From positions 51,526 to 115,525 of the forward strand of contig CACOWV010000002.1 in NCBI GenBank assembly GCA_902630945.1: a DNA stretch of 64,000 bases, read 5' to 3'. A program made the position numbers and the translations under genes. Within the stretch, counting starts at the first letter, position 1; each line of letters opens with the position of its first letter. This stretch comes from an uncultured Pelagibacteraceae bacterium (GTDB taxonomy: Bacteria; Pseudomonadota; Alphaproteobacteria; Pelagibacterales; Pelagibacteraceae). Below, in pieces: positions 1 to 9,713 of the stretch. Under the pieces are notes generated by a model that did not search any database, was not told the DNA's origin, and was given only the letters and a program-made list of their open reading frames with translations.

Positions 1-2
1 AA

Positions 3-572
3 ATTAAAAAAATAGATATTTACACTAGTCATCACACTCATTATGTAATTGGGACTGGAGCAAATGACCCTCAAAAAATGGATCCAAATGCAAGTAGAGA
101 AACTTTAGATCATTCAATAATGTATATATTTGCTGTAGCATTAGAGGATGGAACTTGGCATCATGTAAAATCTTATACAAAAGCTAGAGCAAAAAAGAAA
201 AGCACAATTAAAATTTGGAGATCAATCAAGACACATGAGGTTAAAAAATGGACTAAAAAATATCATGATCCAAACCCAAAGAAAAAAGCTTTTGGTGCAA
301 AAGTGATCATTACTCTTAAAAATGGAAAAAAAATCACTGAAGAACAAGGCGTTGCTGATGCGCATCCTTATGGGTTACGTCCATTTAAAAGAGAAAACTA
401 TATAAAGAAATTCCTTACCCTTACTGATAATATATTAAATAAAAAAGAAAGTGAAAGATTTTTGAAAATAGTTCAAAATTTAAGAAAACTAAAACCAGGT
501 CAACTTAACAAACTAAATATAGAAGTTAAGAAAAATAAACTTAAAAGAAATTCAAGAAAAGGAATTTTTTAA
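3..572 (+). CDS. prpD: 2-methylcitrate dehydratase PrpD (MmgE/PrpD family), 5' end truncated by window edge
   Basis: Frame stays open upstream of the listed ATG to the window edge ([42 protein letters not shown]); PrpD-like C-terminus; directly followed by prpB and prpC. Confidence 0.85.
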   Translation: MKKIDIYTSHHTHYVIGTGANDPQKMDPNASRETLDHSIMYIFAVALEDGTWHHVKSYTKARAKKKSTIKIWRSIKTHEVKKWTKKYHDPNPKKKAFGAKVIITLKNGKKITEEQGVADAHPYGLRPFKRENYIKKFLTLTDNILNKKESERFLKIVQNLRKLKPGQLNKLNIEVKKNKLKRNSRKGIF

Positions 573-1468
573 TGCATTTTGTTAAAAAAGAACCAGCTCA
601 AAAAAGAAAAGATTTTGTTAATAAGTTAAAATCAAAAAAAATTTTAAGAGTTCCAGGTGCTTATAATCCTCTAACTGCAAAATTAATTGAAGAAATTGGT
701 TATGATGCAGTTTATGTTTCCGGTGGTGTAATGGCAAATGATCTTGGTTTTCCTGATATTGGTTTAACAACATTACAAGATGTAAGTACTCGATCATATT
801 TAATTTCAAGAGTAACTAATCTTCCAACAGTTGTTGATATAGATACTGGATTTAAGTCATGTAAAGAAACAATTGAAACTTTTGAAGAATTTGGAATTAC
901 TGCTGTACACTTAGAAGATCAAATAGAGAGAAAAAGATGTGGCCATTTAGATAATAAAGAACTGATTTCAACTGAAACCATGGTTAAAAAAATTAAAGAA
1001 TGTGTATCTGCAAAAAAAGATGAAAATTTTAAAATCATTGCTAGATCAGATGCTAAAAGTGTAGAAGGAATTGATAAAATGATTGACAGATGTAAAGCTT
1101 ATGTTGATGCGGGTGCTGAGATAGTTTTTCCAGAAGCTTTAGAAAATGAGAAAGATTTTGAGAAAGTTAGGAAAGATCTGTCATGCTACTTGCTCGCGAA
1201 CATGACAGAGTTTGGTAAATCAAAATTATTTAATTATAAAGAATTAGAACAATTTGGTTATAATATTGTTATTTATCCTGTTACAACCCAAAGATTAGCA
1301 ATGAAAAATGTTGAAGATGGATTGAGAGACATTTATGCAAATGGACATCAAAATAATGTTATTGATAAAATGCAAACTAGAAAACGATTATATGAACTTG
1401 TTGATTACGAAAAATATAATAGTTTAGACGAAAAAATATATAATTTTAGTACTGAGGGTCATGAATAA
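572..1468 (+). CDS. prpB: methylisocitrate lyase (PEP mutase/ICL superfamily)
   Basis: RVPGAYNPLTAKLIEEIGYDAVYVSGG, HLEDQIERKRCGHL motif; prp operon context. Confidence 0.92.
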   Translation: MHFVKKEPAQKRKDFVNKLKSKKILRVPGAYNPLTAKLIEEIGYDAVYVSGGVMANDLGFPDIGLTTLQDVSTRSYLISRVTNLPTVVDIDTGFKSCKETIETFEEFGITAVHLEDQIERKRCGHLDNKELISTETMVKKIKECVSAKKDENFKIIARSDAKSVEGIDKMIDRCKAYVDAGAEIVFPEALENEKDFEKVRKDLSCYLLANMTEFGKSKLFNYKELEQFGYNIVIYPVTTQRLAMKNVEDGLRDIYANGHQNNVIDKMQTRKRLYELVDYEKYNSLDEKIYNFSTEGHE

Positions 1469-2592
1469 TGAGTGAAGAAATTAAAAAAGGTTTATTAGGC
1501 ATAGTAGTTGATGAAACAGAAGTTTCAAAAGTTATGCCTGAAATTAATTCTCTTACATATAGAGGATATGCTGCTCAAGATTTATGTGAATATTGTAAAT
1601 TTGAGGAGGTTGCCTATTTAATTTTAAATAAAGATCTTCCAAATACTATTCAGCTCAGAAAATTTGAAAAAGAAGAAAGAAATAACAGAGAACTATCAAA
1701 AGATCTTTATTCCATTTTGAAAAAAATGCCAAAAAAATCTCATCCAATGGATGTTGCAAGAACAGCTGTAAGTATAATGGGTCTTGAAGACAAAGAAACT
1801 ATTGACTCCTCACCAGAAGCTAACATGAGAAAGGCAATCAGAATTTTAGCTAAAACACCGACAGCTTTAGCTGCTTTTTATAGATTGAGAAAAGGTAAAA
1901 AAATTATCAAACCTAAAAAAAACTTAAATATTGCCGAGAATTTTTTCTATATGTGCTTTGGAAAAGTACCTCAAAAGGAAATAGTAAAAGCTTTTGACGT
2001 ATCTTTAATTTTATATGCAGAACATAGTTTTAATGTATCAACATTTACTGCAAGAACTATAACTAGTAGCTTATCAGATATACATGGTGCTATTACTGGG
2101 GCGATAGCAAGTTTGAAAGGTCCTCTTCATGGTGGTGCTAATGAAGAAGTGATGCATATGATGAATAAAATAAAAACACCTAAGAATGCTCTTAAATGGA
2201 TCAACAATGCTTTAGATAACAAAGATGTTGTGATGGGTTTTGGTCATAGAGTTTATAAATCTGGTGATTCAAGAGTCCCAACAATGAGAAAATATTTTGC
2301 AAAAGTTGCAAAGATTAAAAAAGATAAAAATTTTGAAAAAATTTACGATATTGTTGAAAAGGTAATGATTGAAAGAAAAAATATACATCCTAATGTTGAT
2401 TATCCTACTGGACCCACTTATCATTTAATGGGTTTCGACACAGATTTTTTTACACCAATATTTGTTATTTCAAGAATTACAGGCTGGTCAGCTCACATTA
2501 TGGAACAACACGCAGCAAACAAATTAATTAGACCTCTTGCTAGTTACAAAGGTAACCAGCACAGAAAAGTTGTACAATTAAATCAAAGATAA
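1468..2592 (+). CDS. prpC: 2-methylcitrate synthase / citrate synthase family
   Basis: GLLGIVVDETEVSKV...LTYRGYAAQDL, HGGANEEVMHM, GFGHRVYK motifs; operon with prpB. Confidence 0.92.
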   Translation: MSEEIKKGLLGIVVDETEVSKVMPEINSLTYRGYAAQDLCEYCKFEEVAYLILNKDLPNTIQLRKFEKEERNNRELSKDLYSILKKMPKKSHPMDVARTAVSIMGLEDKETIDSSPEANMRKAIRILAKTPTALAAFYRLRKGKKIIKPKKNLNIAENFFYMCFGKVPQKEIVKAFDVSLILYAEHSFNVSTFTARTITSSLSDIHGAITGAIASLKGPLHGGANEEVMHMMNKIKTPKNALKWINNALDNKDVVMGFGHRVYKSGDSRVPTMRKYFAKVAKIKKDKNFEKIYDIVEKVMIERKNIHPNVDYPTGPTYHLMGFDTDFFTPIFVISRITGWSAHIMEQHAANKLIRPLASYKGNQHRKVVQLNQR

Positions 2593-2596
2593 AAGT

Positions 2597-3622
2597 TTAG
2601 CTAAATGCTTCTACCCAGGTTCCTTGAGTGGATGCCTTAGAATATTCTGTTGCTCGACCTTCAAAGAAGTTCATATGCTCAACAGCATTCAACATTGTAT
2701 CAAGCCATCCTAAAGGATTTTTTTGTACATCATAAATTGGCTCTAAACCTAGTTGAACTAATCTTCTATTTCCAATAAATCTAATATAGTCCTTTACTTC
2801 TTGAGCAGTTAAACCTTCCATTGGGCCCATCTCAAAAGCTAGATCAATAAATGCATCCTCATGCTCAATTATAGTTCTGCAAGCTTCATAAAGTTCTTTT
2901 TTTAGTTTCGCAGTCCAGATTTCGGGGTTTTCTTTTATGAATTCTTTGAAAATTCTTATCATCGAATTGCAATGAAGAGTTTCATCTCTCACTGACCAAG
3001 TAACGATTTGACCCATACCTTTCATTTTATTGTGTCTAGGAAAATTCAAAAGTATTGCAAAACTTGCAAACAATTGTAAGCCTTCTGTAAAAGCACTGAA
3101 TACAGCAACAGTTTTTGCAATATCTTCCTTTGAATTCACATTAAAGCCTTGCATATAATCATATTTATCTTTCATCTCTTTATATTTCATGAAAGCAGAA
3201 TATTCTGACTCAGGCATTCCAATGGTATCTAACAAATGAGAATAAGCAGCAACATGCACTGTTTCCATGGCAGCAAAAGCTGTCATCATCATTAAAACCT
3301 CAGTCGGTTTGAAGACAGTTGTGTAGTGCCTTAAATAACAATTATTTACTTCAACATCTGCTTGAGTAAAAAATCTGAAAATCTGAGTTAAAAGATTTTT
3401 TTCAGGTTGTGACAAGTTTTTTTGCCAATCTCTAACATCATCACCAAGAGGCACCTCTTCCGGCAACCAATGAATTCTTTGTTGGGTTAACCATGCATCG
3501 TAGCACCACGGATATCTAAATGGTTTGTAAACAGGGTTTTCAACTAGTAAACCCATTTTTTTTGGCTGAATTATTTCTTTCTTATCAATTTTAATTTTAT
3601 TTTTTACTGACATGATAGACAC
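2597..3622 (-). CDS. nrdB: class I ribonucleotide reductase beta subunit
   Basis: Ferritin-like RNR small subunit; METVHVAAYSHLL (metal ligands plus Tyr spacing), RDETLHCNSM; overlaps nrdA 3' end. Confidence 0.92.
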   Translation of the reverse strand: MSIMSVKNKIKIDKKEIIQPKKMGLLVENPVYKPFRYPWCYDAWLTQQRIHWLPEEVPLGDDVRDWQKNLSQPEKNLLTQIFRFFTQADVEVNNCYLRHYTTVFKPTEVLMMMTAFAAMETVHVAAYSHLLDTIGMPESEYSAFMKYKEMKDKYDYMQGFNVNSKEDIAKTVAVFSAFTEGLQLFASFAILLNFPRHNKMKGMGQIVTWSVRDETLHCNSMIRIFKEFIKENPEIWTAKLKKELYEACRTIIEHEDAFIDLAFEMGPMEGLTAQEVKDYIRFIGNRRLVQLGLEPIYDVQKNPLGWLDTMLNAVEHMNFFEGRATEYSKASTQGTWVEAFS

Positions 3623-5544
3623 TCCTCGTATTCTTGTTCTCCGTTAGTTTGTTGATTTTTGGATTTATATACATTGGCTGTAATATCTGTTGATTTAGCA
3701 TTGTTGATATTTTCAGCTCTTTGAATTGATTTTGATCTGCAGTAATAAAGGCTTTTTAAACCTTTCTTCCAAGCATCAAAATGAATTCTATGTAATTCTT
3801 TTTTATGAACATCGGCTGGTAAAAAAAGATTAACTGATTGAGCTTGTGAAATAAAAGGTGTTCTATCTCCACTTAACTCAATAATCCATTTCTGATTTAA
3901 TTCGAAAGCAGTTTTAAAAACATCTTTTTCCAAATCAGTTAAAAAATCTAAATGTGAAACTGATCCTTGGTTGGTAGTAATTGTAGACCATGTTTCATCA
4001 TCATTCTTACCGTGACTTTCAAGTATTTCCTCTAAATATCTATTTCTAACATTAAAAGATCCTGACAAAGTTTTATGTGTGTAACTATTTGCTGCAATAG
4101 GTTCAACGCCTGGCGAAGCACCTCCACATATAATAGAAATAGATGCCGTTGGTGCTATTGCTGTTTTATTTGAAAATCTCTCTTTAAAACCATATTCCGC
4201 AGCATCAGGACACGCACCTCTCTCCTCAGCTAAATCTTTTGATGCTTGATTAACTTGTTCATCAATTTGTTTAAATATTTTTTTATTCCAAGATTTTGCC
4301 ATTACTGACTCAAGTGGGATTCTGTGCTTTTGAAGGAATGAATGAAAGCCCATAACACCAAGACCTACACTTCTTTCTCTTTCAGCAGAATACTTTGCAT
4401 CTTTAAATTGATCAGGAGCCTTATTTATAAAGTCAGATAAAACATTATCTAAAAACCTCATTACATCACTGATCATATTTGGATCATCTTTCCATTCATC
4501 ATATTTTTCTAAGTTTAAAGAAGATAAGCAGCAAACAGCTGTTCTATCTCTACCATCTTTATCAATGCCTGTAGGTAAAGTTATTTCACTACACAGATTA
4601 GAAGTTTTGACTGTTAAGTTAGCTAATTTATGATGTTGAGGAATTTGTCTATTAACAGTATCAATATAAATAATATAAGGTTCGCCTGTTTCTATTCTCG
4701 CAGTCAATAACCTTATCCATAAATTTCTTGCTGATATAGTTTGTTGGATAGTTCCATCAGCTGGACTTTTTAAGGCCCATTGTTCGTCATTTTCGACAGC
4801 TCGCATAAACGCATCTGAAACTAAAACACCGTGATGTAAGTTTAAAGATTTTCTATTCGGATCACCACCTGTTGGTCTTCTCATTTCCATGAATTCTTCA
4901 ATTTCAGGATGATCTACCGGAAGATAACAAGCAGCAGAACCTCTTCTCAAAGATCCTTGACTAATGGCCATAGTTAATGAGTCCATAACCTTTATGAATG
5001 GAATTATTCCAGAAGTTTTTCCAACTTTACCAATTTTCTCACCAATTGATCTTAAGTTTCCCCAATAACTTCCAATACCTCCACCCTTAGCAGCCAACCA
5101 AACGTTCTCGCTCCATAAATCTAAAATTCCCCCCAAGCTGTCTGAAGCTTCATTTAAGAAACAAGAAATTGGTAAACCTCTTTTGGTACCACCATTAGAT
5201 AAAACTGGTGTTGCAGGCATAAACCATAAATTGCTTATGTAATTATAAATTCTTTGTGCATGTAGATTGTCATCTGCATATGTGCTTGCAACTCTAGCAA
5301 ATAAATCTTGAAAAGATTCATTGTGGCCTAGATATCTGTCTTTTAAGGTTGCTTTACCAAAATCAGTTAAATTTGCATCTCTTGATCGATCAATTTTGAT
5401 TATAATACCTTTATCATTTTGAAAAAGTTCGGTTTCATTATTCAATGAAAATAAGTCAGGTCTAGTATCCTTGCTTACCTCTTTGATTTCAGGCTTATAT
5501 TCAGAGACAGCTTTCTTTAATGCTTGAGATAGTATTTTATTCAT
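3604..5544 (-). CDS. nrdA: class I ribonucleotide reductase alpha subunit
   Basis: PATPVLSNGGTKRGLPISCFL, NLCSEI, APTASISIICGGASPGVEP; C-terminal CLSCQ. Confidence 0.93.
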   Translation of the reverse strand: MNKILSQALKKAVSEYKPEIKEVSKDTRPDLFSLNNETELFQNDKGIIIKIDRSRDANLTDFGKATLKDRYLGHNESFQDLFARVASTYADDNLHAQRIYNYISNLWFMPATPVLSNGGTKRGLPISCFLNEASDSLGGILDLWSENVWLAAKGGGIGSYWGNLRSIGEKIGKVGKTSGIIPFIKVMDSLTMAISQGSLRRGSAACYLPVDHPEIEEFMEMRRPTGGDPNRKSLNLHHGVLVSDAFMRAVENDEQWALKSPADGTIQQTISARNLWIRLLTARIETGEPYIIYIDTVNRQIPQHHKLANLTVKTSNLCSEITLPTGIDKDGRDRTAVCCLSSLNLEKYDEWKDDPNMISDVMRFLDNVLSDFINKAPDQFKDAKYSAERERSVGLGVMGFHSFLQKHRIPLESVMAKSWNKKIFKQIDEQVNQASKDLAEERGACPDAAEYGFKERFSNKTAIAPTASISIICGGASPGVEPIAANSYTHKTLSGSFNVRNRYLEEILESHGKNDDETWSTITTNQGSVSHLDFLTDLEKDVFKTAFELNQKWIIELSGDRTPFISQAQSVNLFLPADVHKKELHRIHFDAWKKGLKSLYYCRSKSIQRAENINNAKSTDITANVYKSKNQQTNGEQEYEECLSCQ

Positions 5545-5576
5545 ATTTTAGTATTATATTTTGTTATTTTGCGAAA

Positions 5577-5622
5577 ACAACTATATGTTGTATGCGCTTT
5601 GTGTTAATATACTATATAAACA
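5577..5622. promoter_or_regulatory. candidate NrdR-box pair upstream of nrdA
   Basis: ACAACTATATGTTGTA (5577-5592) followed about 30 bp later by a weaker AATATACTATATAAAC; arrangement resembles paired NrdR boxes. Confidence 0.4.
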
Positions 5623-5702
5623 GTAAATCAATAGAACATTTATAGAACGCGACAAAAAATAAATCAATAAAAAAATTGAAAAAAAGGTAAGTAATTAACA
5701 AA

Positions 5703-7157
5703 ATGTCTGAAAATTTAAAAATAGATCCCTATGGATTTAGGGAATATGACGCTAGATGGTTGTATGAAAAAGACATTAACCAGGCAGGTATAACGAATCT
5801 TGGTAAAGGCTTAGGATCACAAATTATAAAAAATACAAAAAAAGAAAATCCAAGAGTAATAGTAGGACACGATTACAGGTCCTATAGTGAAGAAATTAAA
5901 ACCTCCTTAAAAAAAGGTTTGGTATCGACGGGATGTTTTGTTGAGGACATAGGGCTATCATTATCTCCAATGGTTTATTTTGCTCAAATCAATTTAAATG
6001 CTGATGCAGTAGCAATGATAACTGCTAGTCATAATGAAAATGGTTGGACTGGGGTAAAAATGGGAATTAAAAAAGGCCTAACTCATGCTCCAGAAGAGAT
6101 GAAAGAATTAAAAGAAATTACTTTAAACAAACTGTTTATTGAGGGCAAAGGAAATGTAAAAGAAATAAAAGATTTTCAAAAAATTTATAAAAAAGATTTA
6201 ATTGATAAAAATAAAATTAAAAAAAAAATTAAAGCAATTGTTGCTTGTGGAAATGGGACTGCAGGTATTTTTGCACCGGATATCTTAAGAGGTATTGGAT
6301 GTGAGGTAATTGAGTTAGATTGTAATCTTGATTGGTCTTTTCCTAAATATAATCCAAATCCTGAAGATTTAGAAATGCTTCATCAAATTTCTCAAGCTGT
6401 AAAAAAAAATGATGCTGATATCGGTTTTGGCTTTGATGGTGATGGTGATAGAGTTGGGGTGATAGATAATAAAGGTAATGAGATATTTTCAGATAAGATA
6501 GGTTTATTAATTGCTAGAAATTTATCCTCAATGCATAACAACTCAAAATTTGTTGTTGATGTGAAATCAACAGGACTTTACACAAATGATAAAGTTTTGA
6601 ATCAAAATAATTGTAAAACTATTTATTGGAAAACAGGACACTCTCACATCAAAAGAAAAGTTCATAATGAAAAGGCTTTAGCTGGATTTGAAAAAAGCGG
6701 TCACTTTTTTTTTAATCAACCTCTTGGATATGGTTATGATGATGGCATAAACTCAGCTATTCAAGTTTGTCATCTTTTAGATAAGAAAGACAAAAAAATG
6801 AGTGAAATATTGAATGAAATTCCAAAAACGTACCAATCACCAACAATGGCTCCTTATTGTAAAGATGAAGAAAAATATAAAGTTGTCGCAGATTTAAAAG
6901 ATCTAATTGAAAATATCAAAAATAAAAAAATTAAAATAGATAATCAAGAAATAAAAGAAATATTAACTGTAAATGGAATTAGATTCTCTTTTGAAGATGG
7001 TTCGTGGGGCTTGATACGTGCTTCTTCAAATAAACCTTCGCTGGTTGTTGTAACTGAAAGCCCCACTTCAAATGATAGGAAAATTAAAATTTTTAAATTT
7101 ATTGATGAAATACTTCAGAAAACTGGAAAAGTTGGAGAATACGATCAAAAAATTTAG
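5703..7157 (+). CDS. phosphomannomutase/phosphoglucomutase
   Basis: TASHNENGWTGVKMG catalytic-Ser motif, GFDGDGDRVGVID metal-binding loop. Confidence 0.9.
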   Translation: MSENLKIDPYGFREYDARWLYEKDINQAGITNLGKGLGSQIIKNTKKENPRVIVGHDYRSYSEEIKTSLKKGLVSTGCFVEDIGLSLSPMVYFAQINLNADAVAMITASHNENGWTGVKMGIKKGLTHAPEEMKELKEITLNKLFIEGKGNVKEIKDFQKIYKKDLIDKNKIKKKIKAIVACGNGTAGIFAPDILRGIGCEVIELDCNLDWSFPKYNPNPEDLEMLHQISQAVKKNDADIGFGFDGDGDRVGVIDNKGNEIFSDKIGLLIARNLSSMHNNSKFVVDVKSTGLYTNDKVLNQNNCKTIYWKTGHSHIKRKVHNEKALAGFEKSGHFFFNQPLGYGYDDGINSAIQVCHLLDKKDKKMSEILNEIPKTYQSPTMAPYCKDEEKYKVVADLKDLIENIKNKKIKIDNQEIKEILTVNGIRFSFEDGSWGLIRASSNKPSLVVVTESPTSNDRKIKIFKFIDEILQKTGKVGEYDQKI

Positions 7158-8297
7158 TTAATTATTTTTATTTTCCTCGGTGTTATTTTCATCTTGATTT
7201 TGATTTGTATTTACATCTGTATCTTGATTTACCGACTGATCACTATAAAATTTCCTAATTAACTCATCCTCTTTCTTTTTTTGTTCTTGATCAAATTTAT
7301 CTTCCCATTCTTTTATTCTTCTATTTTCTTCTCTTATTCTTTCTTCTTCTTCAGCTTTAAGTTTTAAAGCTTTTTCTCTTTCCTCTTCAATTCTTTTTTG
7401 TTTTTCCTCTTCTTTTCTTAGCTCCTCCTCCCTTTCTGCTCTATCTTTTTCTTTTTGAAGCCTTTCTCTCTCAGCAGATTTAATTTTTTCCTCTTTTAAT
7501 CTTAATTCCTCATCTTTTGCTCTTTGCTCAGCTTGCTCTTTTAGAAGTTGTCTTTCTAGCTCTTGTTGTCTTTCTATTTCTAATTGCCTTAACCTATTCT
7601 CAGTTTCTCTTAATTTTTCCTCTTCATATTTCAATTTTCTGGCTGCTTCTCTTATTTTTTGCTCCTCATCAAGCCTTTTCTGTCTCTCAATATCCTTTAA
7701 TCTATTTTGTTCTTGTCTTTCTCTATCTTTTTCTTCTCTTATTTTTTGTCGCTCTATTTCTTTTGCTTTAATGCTCTCCTCTTTAGATTTGATTTTCTCT
7801 TCCCTAATTCTTTGCCTCTCGAGCATTTTCAATCTAAGTTCTTCTTCCCTTAATCTTTGGGCATCTTCTCTTAATTTTCTTGCCTCTTCATCTTTAATTT
7901 TTTGTTGTTCAATTTTAATTCTCTTTTCCTCAATTTTTTTTCTTTTTTCCTCATTTTTTCTTACTTGTTTTTCATTATCTATAATTAATTTTCGTTGTAG
8001 TTGAATTTGCCTCTTTTCTTCTCTTATTTTGTTAAACTTTTCTCTTTGTGCTTCTTTTTTTTCTTTTAAAATCTGTCTTTTTTCATCTAATTTTTTTTGT
8101 TTTTCTGATCTAATTTTTGCTCTTTCTTTATTTTTTTTATAATTTTCGTAAAAATTGGTAATTTTATTCTTGGTATTTTTAACTAAATTGTTTGGAATAA
8201 TCTCAATTTTCTTTTTCTTTAAAAAAGATCCAAATTGCTTTAAATCTTTTAAATCTTTTTTTATAATTCTTTTTTTTTTCATACCAAAATTTATCAA
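7158..8297 (-). CDS. K/R/E-rich long coiled-coil protein, function unknown
   Basis: Intact 379-aa ORF; dominated by EEKR/IREEK-type low-complexity heptads. Confidence 0.7.
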   Translation of the reverse strand: MINFGMKKKRIIKKDLKDLKQFGSFLKKKKIEIIPNNLVKNTKNKITNFYENYKKNKERAKIRSEKQKKLDEKRQILKEKKEAQREKFNKIREEKRQIQLQRKLIIDNEKQVRKNEEKRKKIEEKRIKIEQQKIKDEEARKLREDAQRLREEELRLKMLERQRIREEKIKSKEESIKAKEIERQKIREEKDRERQEQNRLKDIERQKRLDEEQKIREAARKLKYEEEKLRETENRLRQLEIERQQELERQLLKEQAEQRAKDEELRLKEEKIKSAERERLQKEKDRAEREEELRKEEEKQKRIEEEREKALKLKAEEEERIREENRRIKEWEDKFDQEQKKKEDELIRKFYSDQSVNQDTDVNTNQNQDENNTEENKNN

Positions 8298-8446
8298 TTT
8301 TAGATTCCTAAATCATTTAACTAGTGTTTAAATTGAGTTTAACTTTTAATATGTAATACAATTTTTACGTGTAATAATTTGTATAACTTTGAAAAAATTC
8401 TAAGTTTAATTGGACAAGAATCATATATCAGCTAAATGAGCGTAAA

Positions 8447-8764
8447 ATGTTTAAAAAAATTATATTAATTTCAGTATTTTTTATTTTGAGTAATTGCACT
8501 ACACCAGGCACTGCTCTTCTAGGGCCTGCATTTACAGGTGCTAAAACTGGAAGTATTTATCAGGCATCTTTATCTTATGGAACAGGAAAAGTTATGAACA
8601 AATTAAACCCTTACGATTTTGTATTTAAAAATGAGAACCAAAGAAATTCAACCTTAAATATATCTAATTCTCAAAATTATAATGATTTACCTGAACTTTT
8701 AGCTTCTTATAGAGTTGATGAAATTGAGTTTTCAGAACCAATAGAGCCTGAACCCCTGCCATAA
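8447..8764 (+). CDS. small putative lipoprotein/secreted protein
   Basis: N-terminal MFKKIILISVFFILSNC lipobox-like signal peptide. Confidence 0.65.
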   Translation: MFKKIILISVFFILSNCTTPGTALLGPAFTGAKTGSIYQASLSYGTGKVMNKLNPYDFVFKNENQRNSTLNISNSQNYNDLPELLASYRVDEIEFSEPIEPEPLP

Positions 8765-8841
8765 AATCCAATAGTTAATAAGAATCATTTTCTTTTATTT
8801 TTAGTTTTTAAAAAATTCAAGAATCGCCTAAAATTAAATTA

Positions 8842-8880
8842 AGGGCGGTAGAGGGAGACTGAAGCCGCCCCTTTTTTTTT
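8842..8880 (+). terminator. rho-independent terminator
   Basis: GGGCGG(8843-8848)...CCGCCC(8865-8870) followed by a T9 run. Confidence 0.75.
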
Positions 8881-9664
8881 AAAGTCCTGAATATCTATAT
8901 ACAAAGATTGTTCCAACAAAGTATAAAAAAATTCCAAATAGAACTTGAAGTTTAACTTTATCAATTTTATGAGCTTTGTTTGCACCTATTTTCGCCATTA
9001 TCATTGTTATAGGTATAAAAATTAAAAAAGCAGGTACATTAATAAATCCTATACTAAGTGGTAAATTTACATTTAGCACAAAACCTGAATAGCTAAATCC
9101 AATAGCTCCACATAATGCAATAATAAATCCAATTGTTGCTGCACTACCAATAGCTTTTTTAATTGGATAACCAAAATATTTTAATATTGGTACATTCATG
9201 ACTGCACCACCTATACCCATTGGGGCAGAAATAAATCCAGAAATTAATCCAAAAATAACTCTAAAATGTAATTTAAATTTATTTTTACTAATCTTTTGTT
9301 GATTAGAGGTAATTAATAAATATGTACCCAAACAGAAAACAACTATAGTAAAAAAAACTACTAATGATTTTGTCTTTGCCATTGCTGCAAAAGTAGTTCC
9401 AAGTAAAACACCAATAACTACAAATAAACCGTACGTTTTTACTATATTTGGATCTACAGATTTATGTTTGTTATGTGTATAAACAGATACCATTGAAGTG
9501 GGTATAATAATTGCAAATGATGTTCCAACCGCTAAATGCATTAGATAGTCTATATCAATGCCAAGTGCTTCAAATATAAAAAAGAGGAATGGTACAGTAA
9601 TTAATCCTCCACCAATTCCAAATAAACCAGCAAAAAAACCTACTGGAAAAGCGGTAGCAATCAT
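8879..9664 (-). CDS. TauE/SafE family sulfite exporter-like permease
   Basis: GFFAGLFGIGGGLITVPFL and internal SAPMGIGGAVMNVPIL repeat. Confidence 0.85.
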   Translation of the reverse strand: MIATAFPVGFFAGLFGIGGGLITVPFLFFIFEALGIDIDYLMHLAVGTSFAIIIPTSMVSVYTHNKHKSVDPNIVKTYGLFVVIGVLLGTTFAAMAKTKSLVVFFTIVVFCLGTYLLITSNQQKISKNKFKLHFRVIFGLISGFISAPMGIGGAVMNVPILKYFGYPIKKAIGSAATIGFIIALCGAIGFSYSGFVLNVNLPLSIGFINVPAFLIFIPITMIMAKIGANKAHKIDKVKLQVLFGIFLYFVGTIFVYRYSGL

Positions 9665-9713
9665 TAAAATGATATATAAAGAATATTGATTAGATAAAAT
9701 TGAGTTTAGCAGA

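Noticed and set aside
618-809. Minus-strand 63-aa ORF
   Set aside because: Antisense to prpB; no coding signal
7517-8004. Two + strand ORFs (84 and 77 aa) rich in L/F/S
   Set aside because: Antisense shadows of the K/R/E-rich coiled-coil gene; composition is what the complement of GAA/AAA codons yields
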